A stretch of 64,000 bases of DNA, taken from contig NC_080558.1 of NCBI RefSeq assembly GCF_030253575.1, positions 6,396,001 through 6,460,000 of the forward strand, written 5' to 3'. The notes under the pieces are model-generated. The model worked only from the letters and a program-made list of their open reading frames with translations, searched no databases and was not told the DNA's origin. Origin of the DNA: Rhododendron vialii (taxonomy: Eukaryota; Streptophyta; Magnoliopsida; Ericales; Ericaceae). Positions 48,227-61,599 of this stretch are shown piece by piece (position 1 is the first letter of the stretch; every line of letters begins with the position of its first letter). The position numbers were made by a program, and so were the translations under genes.

Positions 48227-48919
48227 CTCTCTCTCCTCGCTATTTTTTGGGTAATGAAGTCAACACGAACTCGCGTTTATCAGTCACGAGGTCTATAAAA
48301 ACGGCGTCGCCCGGGTTCATTAAGACTTCGCCGGTTGAACATGAGAAGTATGTTGAAACTTAGTAATTGGTAAATTGTGAACTCATTCTGGTTTTTTTAC
48401 ATAATCGAAACTGTTCGAGTTGTAGATCTTATCAATAAGATACATCTTGTTAAAGATTACGTTAATCAAATATTGATTTGTTAATAATCGGAGTTGATTT
48501 GTATGAATTTATTTTTAATAAAATAGATTTGACCTCACTTGATCAAACCCAATATCACTATGGTTCTCTGGCAATGTGTAATTCGTAAATTGTGAACTCA
48601 TTCTGGTTTATTTTTATGATCTAAACTGTTGAAGTTGTTGATCGTGTCAAGAAAATGTACCATGTTGATTATCGTATTAATCGAATTCTGATTAGTTTGT
48701 AATCGGAGATGATTTGTGTGAAATTATTTTCACGAAAATAGATTTGGTCACAGAGGATCAAACCCAATATTGTTACCCACGCGCCGCCGTCTCGCATCCT
48801 TGGAACACGACTTAACTACGAGGTTTATTTTTAAATTGGCCACAGCCATAAACTGATTGATTGATCGGAAAGGGAGAAAGAATACTCCTCTGGAGAGAGA
48901 GAGAGGAGACGACAAAGGG
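48227..48919. promoter_or_regulatory. Divergent promoter, small membrane protein gene and ALG2 exon 1
   Basis: This is the intergenic region between divergent start codons at 48226 and 48920. The part 48293-48870 is paralogous to 15345-15920. It holds direct subrepeats around GTAAATTGTGAACTCATTCTGGTTT (20-base core at 48371 and 48584) that also occur in the other copy. Confidence 0.6.
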
Positions 48920-48980
48920 ATGGAGAAGAAGGGAAGCTCCAGTCTCAACATCGCCCTCATTCATCCTGATCTCGGAATCG
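48920..48980 (+). pseudogene. ALG2: Orphan ALG2 exon 1
   Basis: The ATG at 48920 opens MEKKGSSSLNIALIHPDLGI, which matches the N-terminal nucleotide-sugar-transferase start of plant ALG2. The exon ends ATCG|GTAACT in phase 1, exactly the phase required by exon 2 at 17582. Intron-1 sequence continues to about 49090 (matching 17417-17460) and is then replaced by PPR coding sequence. No other ALG2 exon follows in this direction. It is therefore a truncated gene copy, with an intact promoter and first exon. Confidence 0.8.
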
Positions 48981-49091
48981 GTAACTACTATTTTATACTT
49001 ACCTCTCTTGTTCGTGTACTTGTCTGTCATGTTGGAAATCAGCCCATCTGTGAAAAAAAAGAAAAGAAAATGGATTCATGCAGAAAAACGC

Positions 49092-49205
49092 GTATACAGT
49101 AATCTCTTTATTTAGAGAAACACGCATGCTGGGAATTCCAATTGACGAGTATACAGTAATCTCTTTATTTAGAGAAACACGCGTGCTGGGAATTCCAATT
49201 GACGA
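49092..49205 (+). repeat. 57-bp tandem duplication in PPR pseudogene
   Basis: Two copies beginning GTATACAGTAATCTCTTTAT (49092-49148 and 49149-49205) differ at one base. The unit is 19 codons long, so it does not itself shift the frame. Confidence 0.9.
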
Positions 49206-50127
49206 GTATACACTGGGTATTTTGATCAATTGTTTTTGCCGCATGAATTGAGTTGATTTGGGATTTGCTATCTTAGGTTTCTTCATCAAATGAGGTTACA
49301 AAGCGAATGTGGTTGCCTTCACCACTCTACTAAATGGGTATATTTTACAAGATAACACTGCTGATGCTGTGAAATTGTTCCTGAGGTTGGTGAAAGACAG
49401 AGACATTATACCAAATGAGGTTACGTATGGGACAATCATAAACGGCCTTTGTAAACTTGGAAACACTACAATGGCTGTACAGTTGGTCCGGAGTATGCAA
49501 AAATGGAACTTTAAGCCTAATGTTGTGATGTATAGCACTATCATCGACAACCTTTGTAAGGACGGACACATAGATGATGCTTTCAGTCTCTTGTCAGAGA
49601 TGAGAGAGTGGGATGTAATGCCAAACGTGGTTTCTTATACCTCTTTGGTTGATGGCTTGTGCAAATTGGGTCGATGGTTGGACGCCCACAAGAATGTTGC
49701 GAGATATGACGGAGCAAAATATTATTCCAAATGTTTTAACCTTTAATACATTGGTGGATGCACTTTGCAAGGAAGGAAAGACTAAAGAGGCAGAGCATAT
49801 ACTCGCGATCATGATTCGAAGAGGTGAGGAACCCGATGTAGTGACTTACAGTGCACTTATGGACAGATATTATTTGCAAGGACACATGGACAATGCAAAA
49901 GAAGTGTTCAACTCCCTAGTGGATAAGGGCCTTGAGCCCGACATATGCAGCTATAGTATTTTTGGTGAATGGATACTGCAAGAGGAGTAATATAGACAAA
50001 GCCATGCATCTCTTCCGCGGGCTTGTAAAGGGTTAAAACCTGATACCGTCACTTACACCACTTTGTTGAATGGGCTGTTTACATTAGGAAGGTGCGATAC
50101 CGCAAATAGTTGTTTCAGGAGATGATA

Positions 50128-51531
50128 TGATAGGCGCGTGATATCATAGATATGAGCGCCTAAGTAGGGTGAATTATCGCGTTAGAGGCGCGTTTTATCT
50201 CATGTTCCACTTGATGCCGTATTTTGTCTTGTTGTTGGGTTTTTGTTAAGTTTTGCAGGAATAAGGTGGATTTTCGCCAAGATTGGATTGCGAGACCTTG
50301 AAGCTGGTAGTTGGAGAGTTTGATAAAAAAAAAAGCACAAAGTTAAGAATAATAAATGGTGTTTGAAGCAGACCGTTGGAAGATCATCCGGTGTCAAGAG
50401 TTTACTAATTAGTCCACATGTTGCAATTCCATTGACTGGGCCAATGTTAATTAGTTGGTTTGACTACATGGTGGGCCAAGAAAGGAAAAATAGAAGTCGG
50501 CTGGAAGTAAAGAAAAAAGAAAATAGGGTTTTCTTTATGTGGGCAATCAGCAACATATTAAAAGGATATATTTCCCACGGCCCACGAGGGTTAGGAATTT
50601 TTTAATGGCTACAGAAGGCTATAAAAAGGAGGGGAGCTGCGCACATCGGGGAGTCCTTCTGAATTTTATTTTCGGCAGCTTTTGGGACGGGAGTTCTGGC
50701 AGTGGAAAAAACAGAAGAAAAAAGGGACGCAGGTCATGAACAACTGGGGCTGCCGATGCTTCTGTCGTGAGAGTTTTCTTTTGAGTTTTTTTTTCCTTTC
50801 AAGTTTTTATGTTTTGTTCAATTACTCGTAATTCAGTAACTTCGTTTTAATTTCTGCTCTTTATAAAAGTTATTTGCTGGTTCTGATTAGTTGTTATTTT
50901 TCTGTTTATTTTTCATCTCGTACAATAGAAGCATGTTTCAATTTAGGGTTTCTTTTGTTTATTGTTTAATGATGAGTGAGTAGTCATATAGGTAGGGTCG
51001 CGGGGTGATTAGCACGCCGTGATCAGTTCGGATACTGCTCCTGTTTTCAAACAATGTAAAAATGATTTAAGATTGGAAAATACTTCCCGCGGACGAATCC
51101 GGGCATCATCGGAGCCCATGTGAACGGGGGAATGGGGGTCCAAAACTCATTCTTCGTTGCGCATGGGTATACGGCGACCCTAAGGTTTCGCATCTTGCGG
51201 GGTATCTTTTCAATCCAAAATTGAATGTTTTTAAGAACACCAAATGGAGCAGATTGATTTGAACTGGTTACGAGTGCTACGAACCCTACGACCATACCTT
51301 CTTTTAATTATCTGAAAAGTTCAATCAATTTCTAGGTTTTAATTAATCTCAATCAAACAACAAGGGGTGGCTACCTAAGAGCCCGTTAAATTAGTTAAAC
51401 CCGAATTTTTAGTTAGCACACATCACCATCTCTGTGGATTCGACTCCGGACTTACCGGATATTATGCTGCGTCGATCTCCGCCCTACGCTTGGGGCAACC
51501 CATTATTTTAGGTCTAGGAATCGGTCAAGCA
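50128..51531. mobile_element. Solo LTR, 1404 bp, inside PPR pseudogene
   Basis: The termini are TGATAGG and AAGCA, with the expected TG...CA ends. An exact 5-bp target duplication TGATA lies at 50123-50127 and 51532-51536. A TATA-like GCTATAAAAAGG lies near 50628. The 3' end contains GTGGATTCGACTCCGGACTT, a segment type common near the ends of plant LTRs. There is no internal coding region or second LTR, so it is the product of LTR-LTR recombination. The superfamily is not certain. Confidence 0.85.
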
Positions 51532-52088
51532 TGATACATAAAGGTCACAATCCTAACATTTTAACTTACTCGGTTTTGTTAGACGGCTTCTTAAAGAACC
51601 ACGAAATCGTTAAGGCAGTAGAGGTGTTTCGTTCAATGCAAGATCAGGGCATAACTCCTAATATTGTTGTTTATAATATCCTCATAAATGGCATGTGCAA
51701 AGCTGGGAAAATTGACGATGCTCGGAAACTTTTTAGTTCGATTACAGCTAGAGATTTGCAACCCACTGTTAAGACTTACAACACAATGATTAGTGGACTT
51801 TGTAAGGAGACCCTGCTGGATGAAGTTGAGGAGTTATTCTTGCAAATGGAGGGAGTTGGGTGCCCACCAGATGATGTGACTTACAATATTGTGGTGCGGG
51901 CATTCCTGAGGAGGGAAGGCAATGACAAGGTTATGATACTTCTACAACAAATGATCAATAGGAATTTCTCACTAGATGCATTTACCACATCCATGTTAGT
52001 GGATTTACTTTCGGTTGATGGTGGGGATGGCAAGCTTTTAAAAATGATCCAGAATCTTTTGCCTCGGGATACAAAAAAAATGGCCTGA

Positions 52089-55000
52089 ATATTGACGGAA
52101 TTACTTGAAGTTGTAAAAATATGGATGCTTTGTTCAAGGTTCTATTTTCTGTGCATCAGCAGTCGGTGAAGGGAGTAAGCGAGAAGTGGGAAGGATATGT
52201 TGTTTAGATTTGTTCCAAAGGACTGCAGCCCACCATAAGGATGCATTCTGCGTGATACAAGTTGATTCAAGTGTGATCTAGAATCTAGATATTATAGGTG
52301 TTCCTTCCATTCAGAGCTATAAACCGGGACAGTCACTTGGGAATAGAGGACGGGCATCATTTTGATATGAGGTAGCTCTGACTCAATTTTTTAGCCTCTC
52401 TATCTGTGCTTGATTGAGAAGAATGGTGGTCTGCTGCCAATGCCAAAACTTAGAAAATAGATCTCTTTTTGGGCGGCAATGAGTACTTTTGTTCTAAAAT
52501 ATAGTATGTATCATGTTGTTTCTAATCTATACTTTTGATAAAAGACAGAACTCTTTGTCTACTTTTTGTTCCAAAAATACTCTTAATGTTAAAAGACATG
52601 GAAAAAGAACACGACAGCATCGGAGACCCGTCCACTTTTCATTTCCCAAAACGTCACACATCTTCAGATCTCAACCAGCAAACCATTTAAACAAAGAAAA
52701 CCAGCCCATTCCCAAGCCTATTTGATGCGTTCATTCTTGTGGGAAACAGGCCGCACCCGTTACTTTGTTGGCAACGTCAAACATGAATTGGAGTACGAGT
52801 GCATTGAAGAAACAATTTGCGAATCGATGAGGGAAGGCAACAATTCATGCCCTTCCAAGTCCTGTTTTCAATTCAGGCATCGTCTTTTCCCAACCCACAA
52901 TGTTTTACGTTTGCAAGTGGTTTTATGTTATCCTGCAAACCTAGGATTCCTACATAATTCACTCCAACCTCTACTAACAGGCGCATTTTCTATTTCTTTG
53001 TCTTTCCTTTAATATTGATATTGATTGTAGTGTGCATAAGATGTTTGTAGAATTGTCTCTTTGATACCGAATCCTATAGTCTCAGTAGGTTTTCCCATAC
53101 TCTTTATTTCAGAATGTGCCCTCCGCCTTTGAAACAATTTCAATGCTATCGCTTGGAAACGTCTCAATTTGAAGCTAGAACCACTAGGGAGTGATGAAAA
53201 TCTCTTTTTCTTGACAAGTGATTATTTATGTGATAGTTCTAGAGATAAGTCAAATTTATACTCCATTCCATGTTATCTCTGTAGGCCAAAGTTTCATGCA
53301 TATACCACTCTATTATTCGAAAGGAATTGCAACCAATTTCATTTTCACTTGCCAAGAAAATGTAAAACAAGCATTAGATGGTGTGATATGTCACAGAAGT
53401 TTTTGAGGATAGGAATAATAGACTAATGGATTGTTGGTTTGAACAACCAATAGGTAAATGTCAGGTCTATATGCTTCTATGGGTTTGCAGGAAGATATGA
53501 CCATGGTTTACAGGAGGTATTTGCTATACGTGAAGAATTCCATATGCAGTTGTATTCTCTATTGCATTCTTTTTGTTATATCTTGTATTTTCGAACAGCT
53601 ACGGACCAAGTAAATTTTACTAGTTTTTAGTGTTAGCATCCACAGTTTAAATTGGTACCTTTCTAGTGTTTGGTTCAAACTGTATGGTGTTTGTGATCAG
53701 TTGGATGCTTAGCTGCGGTTATGACTTATAAGTTCTGTTGTCAATTAAAAAGGAGGTGGAGGGCATCCATAGGGTCACGCAGTTATCTCAGATGGTGCTG
53801 AATCAGATACAATTTCTATGATGCTTTAAGTCATTTAAAGCAAATCGATGGTAGTTCTTAGGCTTTCTAAGTTTTATCTCCTCCATTAGCTTTTTTTGCT
53901 CTTTTGAGAAATTGCAGGGATTGAAATTCTAATTCTACTTGTAGCCGTAATATAGCATACTGTCTCCTCCATTTTCTCATAGATTTGATATGAGCTTTAT
54001 TCAACTTAACTACCATTTGAGGTGGATTCAGCACATATACCTGCCACCCACTGAAAGAACTAAGTACCAATTGTTGTTTGGGTTCCTTGAAGCAAGTTTT
54101 GTTTTCTTGAAGTTGAACCATGTTAGGAGTTACAACTGCCGATGTTCATGCTCTCCCTCGATCATCTTCACGTGCAGTATTTTTCTTTCACTTGTTTTAG
54201 TTTTTCCTTTAGCAGCCTTGTATTCATGCAGAGATTAATCAATCATATCACTAGCAGCACCTTAGTCTTCTTTGATCATGGAAGTATGGAGATTCAGCAA
54301 CATTTTTAGAGCTGGTGCATGCAGGTGACATATATATGAAGAATATGTTCTACAACATAATTACAGAAGCCAGGGCAGAGGATCACACGGTTTTTTGGTG
54401 TGCTAAATTGCCAAAATTGACTTTAGTAATTGTAATTCGAAAGGATCTAGGTTTGTTGGATATCGTGGAACACGATGCCCTAGTCAGAGCTCAATGGAGA
54501 AAACGGATTCATTTAGCCAATCCCTGTTAATTGGAACTTAAAGCTCAGTTTGGTTTGTAAACAGCCAAAATCTAACCTCAGCTAATTCAAAATTAACCCA
54601 TAAATATTCTGGTATAAAATTCTCCATGTTCCTAATACGGAGTACTTCTAATTTTTGGTTGTCCTTCCTTGGGCTTCTCCTTGTCTTTTTGTTTTTTGCA
54701 TGTACAATTATACATTTGCCCACCTGACATATGTGTCCGTTCTTGGTAGGGCTCCAGCTGCAATTCGTTGTATGACACATTCATTTTTTCCTTTGTATGA
54801 CTGCAAGTTTATTTGTTTGTTTGTTTAGGAAAGTTACGCAGTCAAAGCTGTCTGCAGAACTGAAACTCGCGAAGCTGAAGTTAGGACATTAGCAACTTGC
54901 CAAAATATCTTATCGGTTATTTTTCGACCTTCTTGTGACAAAATACACTGTTAGAACTGGCCTTAAATCCACCAAATGGAAGTGGATGTAGACATCAATC

Positions 55001-57854
55001 AGTAATTTAGACCATGATGATCAACCATTTTTACATTCTGCTAATACAAGCGATTGTCTACAGGGTGCTGCTTACACTAGAAGGGTCCAATGTCAGTTAG
55101 TTTTGTATCAAATGTTCTCAAATGTCCAATGTATCCTACTTAATTCCTGGGTCACTGCAGCGCTGTTCCGCAATGTTCGAGAACTTGGTCTCTGTATACC
55201 CTAGGGATCTTCTGTTTTGCTCCCAACCGACCTTTTTTCTTGTGACAAGCTGGAAGTATTAAAACTGGATTCTGATTTTGTTCTCAACTTCCCATGCTTA
55301 GTCGATTTCAAAAGTCTTAAAAACTCTATCTTCATCTCAGTTCAGTATAACTTGTAGATGAGGAGTCTATTTAGAGGCTCCTTTCAAGCTGTCCTGTCCT
55401 TGAGGTGTTGGCTTTATTTTAATGAGGATAGAATGTTAGCGTTGTCAACATTTCAGCTCCTGCACTGAAGAGGCTTATTGCAAAATATCCTGCATTGTGT
55501 TGGGAGACTAGTATTCTTGAAATTGGAATTATTAACACTGAAGATGCTTAGGGTTGCTCGAGTCTAAGCTCATGTTTGTTATTTAAAAGCTTGTTTATGA
55601 TTGGTTAGTCATCATATATAATATAAAACAAAGTTTGAACATTTTTTTGAAGCTCATTAAGATTTCAAGGCTTGTTCAGCTTATTATGTATAAAATATTC
55701 AAGCTAATTGAAATCGGCTTGCGTTTGGCTTGATTAAAGCTCATTTGAGATTGGCTCGTCTCATAAATAAGCTAAGCATGAACATATTTTTGATACTCAT
55801 TAAGCTCTCAAACCAAGCTTGATCAGTTACCTGCTTGGCTCGTTTGGCTCGTTTATCAACCCCTATAGATCCTTGCCCGTATGAGATCCAACTATATACC
55901 CTGACTTTTCATACATTGGTTGGTTGAAACTCGAAAAGTAAAACCAATTAATTTCAACCTCAGGCTTTCACAGGAACTGATCTATTGTTTGACACAGCTA
56001 CAATTCTCGATCGTAAAACTCACTTATCATACAGATTCATCATTCATGACCACAAGAATAGAAATTCAAATCAGTGTCGCAAGGACAGAACAACTAACTT
56101 CAAATGCCAACCGGTCGAAGGGACACTCGAAACAGAACACCTATCACCATACCAAACCCAAACTCTTGAGCAATCTAAAGTCCAAACAACTGCGGATCCT
56201 TCTAACACATTACCCGCATCAACTCAAGAAATCTCGGTCTCAATAGTTGCGACTTCCCCTGTGCCCCAATGAGATCAGGCCATCAACTCCTACTTGCACT
56301 TATTCAAGAACATTTATCACACAGCTGATATCACATTCTCTCACTTTAGTTCTAACGCATAATCTTTATCTTTGCAGTCGAACAACATTTTTACTGTTAA
56401 GCACTTAAGCTTCGCAAGATCTTCTGATTAGCTTCTGATTCTTTCAGCATTAAAGAGGAAATTACATTGAAAGAAAGAGAAGCATAAGACAAGGAGTAGA
56501 AGAAGTCCACAGCAGAAAATAATAAAGGAATAAACAAAACAAATGAAGCCTCAAAACTATGTATCCCTCGGATCTCTAGACACAAAAAAAAAAAAAAAAA
56601 ACACATTGGTATCTCCTTAAAGGGATGAGAGGCCGAAGTCCCGATGACAAATCACACACATATTCCATAGACTCTACAACTTTAAACTTATCTTCAAATA
56701 CAAAGCCATTGCATGCCAACCGAACTATCCAACATGCTGACATGAAGAGTAAAAGCAACCTAAAAAAGCTGCTGAAAACATCAAGAAAAAGATGAAATTG
56801 GTCAAAGCCCAATGAGTATTTGCAAATTCATATTAAGGAAACCAACCAAATGGAAAAAAGGCAGAAAATGGGAAAAATGAGAATGAGGGGTAGAGAGAAA
56901 TAACTGAGACATGCATGTAAAGGCTAGAACAAATCTAGATGAGGAAACGAGTTGTTTGAATCATGGATTTCAGTAATCACTACAATTTGGAGTCCTCAAA
57001 ATATCAAAGGTACCATAAGAAATGAAACCTTCTATTAGAATGAGTAGAAAAACCAGATAGCAGAGCATTCTCTTTCATATGATTGTCGATAAGTGGACAT
57101 AATTTGGCAAAGTAGATGCCTATTTTCCCATGAGATACCAAATAACAAATTTAGAGTTCTTCCCTCAAGTTCATATACTGAGTAGTTTTCCTTTCTCTCA
57201 TAAGAAAGCCTAACAACTACCGTAGTTCGCTTTGAATGACGTATGCATCATAGAAACTCATAATCAAACCCATGCATGCAACCATTCGTCTTTTTTGAGA
57301 CAACAAAACTTGAACCCACAGCTTTTGGTTCCCACCAACGGTAAACGTCATTTGATTTGACTCTCACAATATTAAGGTAGTACCATTTTTAGCTTTAGTA
57401 TGGCATGCAACACTGGTGGTTTAGATCTCCCAAATTCTGTAAACAAGGTCCATTACTGTTCAAGAAAAATCTCAGTCAGCCACAACACAAATACCTTCCA
57501 TCTACCCCTATATATGGCACTTGGGCAATTGGGGCTATCAGAATTTCCCAAGTTCTGTAGACTGTAAACAAAGTTGCTCTCAAGAAAAAGAACATCGTGG
57601 TTCTCAGCTTTGAACACATGAAAACGATGGTCATGGTTGGGAATAGCTAACTAGATTATGCACCCTAAATGGAAGATGTCCCTCTATAAGAAACTTATCC
57701 CGGGAAATGAGGTTAGGACCCTTGCCACAGGGAATGCTCTCTTTTAATATAGGACACAAGCCACTTCCACCTAGTAACACTCGAAGATGATTCCAGTAAC
57801 AAACACACAAAGTGCAACTCATAGAAACCAGAAAACTGGTGAGGGCCCAATCAA
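52089..57854. other. Long intergenic region, no gene recognised
   Basis: I saw no recognisable protein, tRNA or rRNA in this 5.8 kb. Frames of 70-108 codons (for example 54315-54530 and 55920-56246) show no family features. Near 55.6-55.86 kb, repeated GGCTCGTTTGGCTCG and AAGCTCATTAAG phrases suggest a small degenerate element. Confidence 0.45.
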
Positions 57855-59515
57855 GGTCCGAAAAAGAGGAAAGAAATTATACTACAACTATAATGGACAA
57901 CAAAGAATCTTCCAGCAGGCTTCAGAAACTAGAGAGGAGGTACTAGCAGAGGAAACAAAAGGTAGAAACATCAGTGAAGTAAGCTTCCACCCAGAAAATC
58001 ACATTGTAAATGGTATCATTTGGCATACGGCCAGTCTCTTCAATTATCGTACAGGATATATCCCCACCAATTATCTATATGTCTAGTAATAGCAGCATGC
58101 AAGTGTTCAAACTCTAGTGGGTGTATTCGCATAACATCATGAAACATCACCATTACAAGACACCTGTTCATTAAAGAGGTCAATGCTTATGTGAAACTTA
58201 CTTCCCGGGCAGCCCAATACAGAACATCATACATACCAGTTATCCATAGTTTGAGGATATCAAAGAGTTCCTTAAAACTAAAGACATGGTATTTTGTTCC
58301 TTGGCACATGTTTCTGAATCATTGTTGCAGAAAAAGGAAACAAGAAGGAGAAAGAGACATGATGTTCAGGGTTCACGACGTCCACAAATTACAAATCATG
58401 CCACAAAGAAACATACCAAGTTACGTTAAGGATGAGAACAAAAACCAAACAGTGGAGCATTCTCTTAACTAGATTGTACCAATGGACCAGTTTAATGTCG
58501 ATGCCTATCTTTCCCTGGGTTACCAAAAGAAAGTTTTCTTTCCTCGAGTTTCGTACCCTACGGCATGACATGAGGACATTCTTACGATGTTTTTTTTTTC
58601 CCTCGGTAGAGTATAGAAGAATGACACATGAGAATTTCAGTTATCTCAAGTAGCAGCAGGCTTACAAGTGTAAGTGGCCTACCAGTAATGGAAAATGACA
58701 GGCCAATGTGGGATTGGGTTAAGTAGGAGGTGCAAAGTGTATTAAAAACCTTTTCAGAATGTAAGCCTCACATAACAATATTTTAACATTCATAAAGACA
58801 CACACAAAAAAGAAACTAAAATATCAAGGGAAGTGCTACAATACACACCCCTTATTTGGGTGTGTATCATATACACCCTTATTAAAACACACTAAAATAT
58901 TATGATTCTCAAAATGTTATGAATCTATTGTTAAAAAGTTACGAATCATATTGATAAAAAGTTACGAATTTTTAGTATAAAAGTTACGATACAAAATAAA
59001 ATGTTATGAATGACTGGTCCTACAAGGAATTTTTTATGAGGTGGCACAATATGAACCACACAATAGGTGCATATGGTACACACCTAAAAGGGGTGTGTAT
59101 TGAAGACTTTCCCAAATATTAAAGTATTCAATAATTCATACACATTTGTGCTCGTCAATATAAATTTCACACCATTTGTGTTTTCATATGAATAGCTTTT
59201 CATGTAATTAGTCATATGTTTGAGACTGTATCTTTTAAGTGGGAGGATCATTATTTAACTACTAAAGATTTTCCAATAGAAAAAACTTGTAGAAATAGTT
59301 TATCATCTATATGAATAACCAACACCATAAGAATTTGACCTTACAAAATTATAGCTTACCCTTAAGCAAAAGTACCTGTAAAAGGCAAATGTCAATGGAA
59401 GAGGTCAATGGTAAAGGTGAAACTTGCTCCTAAAGTTGAAAACATAGAACCTCATAAATCCTTCCATGTCACTAGCACAAGCATCCATAGTATGGCAACT
59501 TCATATCATTCCCTT
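57855..59515. repeat. Segment paralogous to 3120-5296
   Basis: This is the 3' flank of the third PPR copy, matching the flank of the intact PPR gene. It has only one unit of the 570-bp tandem, and an extra MITE-like element at 58828-59113. Confidence 0.8.
58828..59113. mobile_element. 286-bp TIR element, Mutator-like TSD
   Basis: The ends GGGAAGTGCTACAATACACA and TGTGTATTGAAGACTTTCCC are imperfect inverted repeats, followed inward by ACACCCC/GGGGTGT. Flanks AAATATCAA (58819-58827) and AAATATTAA (59114-59122) form a 9-bp duplication with one mismatch. The paralogous site near 4893-4910 lacks the element, which gives an empty-site comparison. Confidence 0.8.
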
Positions 59516-60995
59516 AAAGTTTGGGACACAGCCTTACTATCCTCCCTTGGCACAAGACTCTGGATCATTTGTAAAAAATTGCTATCCTCACCATCAACTG
59601 TAATTAACTCCACTACCATGGACAAGGTAGATACATCCAGTTTGAAATTCATGTTGATTGTTTCTTATAGATATATCTTAACCTTATGTCTGTCTCCCCT
59701 CTTTAGGAATGCTCGAACAACAACGTTAAAAGTCAAATCATTTGGTGGACACCCGTCTTTATCCATTTGCAGAAGTAACTCCTCAGCTTCATCAAGCAAG
59801 GCCACCTCACATAGTCCACAAATCATTGTGTTGTACAACTGAACATTGGGCTTCAAACCATTAGCTAAAATGCTATTAAAAAGTTTCCGAGCATCTTCAA
59901 TCTTCCCCGCTTTGCACATGCCATTGATGAGGATAGAATAAATGAAATTATTCGGAACTATACCTTGATCTTGCATTGAACGAAACACCTTGATTGCCTC
60001 GCCAATTTTCCGGTTCCTAAAGAAGCCATCTAACAAGATTGAGTAAGTAATAATGTTAGCATTTTGACTGCTACACATCATCTCATGAAATATATAATCT
60101 GCTGCATTGCACGTCCCTATGTTTAACAACCCCTTTAACAAAATGTTGTAAGTATAGGTAGTAGGTTTTAACCCTTTACGCGACATTTCTCTAAAGAGAT
60201 CCATGGCCTTGTCTATGTTCATCTTATTGCAGAAACCATTCATTAAAATATTATAGCTACGGCTACTAGGCTCAAGGCCCTTATCAACTTGGGAGTTGAA
60301 CACTTGTTTTGCTTTCTTCATTTGGCCTTGCAAACAATATCCGTCCATCAAAGCATTATAAGTGATAACGTCGGGTTTCTCACCTCTTCGGACCATGATC
60401 TTGAGTATGCCCTCCGCTTCTCCAGTCCTTCCCTCCTTGCAAAGTGCATCTATCAACATATTAAAGGTTACAACATTAGGAAAAATGTTTTGCTCCATCA
60501 TGTCACTCAATTTCGTGTGGCATCCTCCCCTCGACCTGATTTGCATAAGCCATCAACCAAAGAGCTGTAGGTGACTACATCAGGCATAATATCCCACTCT
60601 CTCATCTCTGATAAGAGGCGCAAAGCATCGTCTATGTTCCCGTCCTTACAAAGGTTGTCGATGATTGTGCTATACATCACTACATCAGGCCTATAGTTCC
60701 ATTTCTGCATATTCCTGAGCAACCGTATGGCCATTGTAGTGTCTCCTACTTTACAAAGTCCTTTTATGATTGTTGCATACATGATTTCATCAGGTTCGAT
60801 GTCTCCATATTTTATCAACCTTCTGAACAAATTCACAGCCTCATAAGTGTTACCTTCTAAAACATACCCGTTTATTAGAGCGCTGAAGGTAGACACCTTC
60901 GGAGTACAACCACATTTAAAGAAGATACCCAAGATAGCAAACCCAAAATCCACTTGATTCAAGCGGCAAAAACAATTCATCAAAATATTCAGAGA
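59516..60995 (-). pseudogene. PPR pseudogene (RFL-like), 5' truncated
   Basis: It is closely related to the intact PPR gene on the same strand. Homology starts at the motif ILMNCFCRLN (about 60985) and ends at the paralogous stop (TGA at 59516-59518), so the first ~140 residues, including the targeting sequence, are missing. A one-base deletion near 60515 shifts the frame between GRGEDATR and LSDMMEQN. A TAA at about 59665 replaces the codon after KVKIYL. Downstream of that stop the frame is still open to the natural end, so decay is recent. Confidence 0.9.
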
Positions 60996-61599
60996 AATTG
61001 TAAAACGGCGTCGCCGTCATCCTACGCTAACCTCGCTTATCCAAAACGGGAGGTTTAACTCCGAAAACATAGTCTTCATTCTCGTAAAGTCGACGCATCT
61101 TCCATACAGGGAATTCAATTCATTCTGGGAAAAAAATAAGCCAAAAGCCAATTTTCAATAAAGACAAAAATAAGTCAGTAAGTTAATTTTTTTCATTTTT
61201 ATTCAAAATAAATTGGGTTTCGATTGTAAATTTTTTCTTTTTAGATTTCTCTCGACATGACGAAATAATAATCCACAAAAAATCGATGAAAAACAAACAT
61301 ATGTGGAAAAAATTTGAATACGGATAAATAAAAAAAAAGAAGAAGAAGCATTTGACTTATTTAAGCTAAAATATAAAAGAACGTAATCCTAAGGGGGCCG
61401 ACCAGACTTCTACCGATGGATCTTACACGGATGATCGCGTTCAATAAATTTTTTTTAAACGAGGGGGGTTGTGAAAAATTAGTTCAATTCAATATGTGTA
61501 GGTGTTCGATCGAATTTTTCAATTTTTTTTTTTCAAGATTTAAAAAAATTGATACTAACTGCATTCAATATAAGTGCCTCCACAATGGCACCGGTCACA
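60996..61599. other. No gene recognised
   Basis: Sequence after the truncated PPR edge contains AAACGGCGTCGCCGTC (about 61003-61018). AT-rich text near 61190-61340 resembles 26860-26950 in words such as TTTGAATA with TAAAAA runs. No coding sequence was recognised. Confidence 0.4.

Larger units (their letters stand above)
49092..52088 (+). pseudogene. PPR pseudogene (RFL-like), split by a solo LTR
   Basis: Homology to the intact PPR gene runs from the motif LGIPIDEYTL (about 49185) to the natural end region at 52088, in two blocks: 49092-50127 and 51532-52088. Lesions include stops at about 49249 (MN*VDLGF) and 49290 (IK*GYKAN), and frame changes near 49690, 49955 and 50108. A 57-bp in-frame tandem duplication lies at 49092-49205, and a 1404-bp LTR is inserted. 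The N-terminal targeting region is missing. The left edge abuts ALG2 intron 1. It lies on the plus strand, opposite to the intact PPR gene. Confidence 0.9.

Noticed and set aside
52089-57854. Several 70-108 codon frames that might be small genes
   Set aside because: None shows conserved motifs, plausible start context or splice partners. Lengths are as expected by chance in 5.8 kb.
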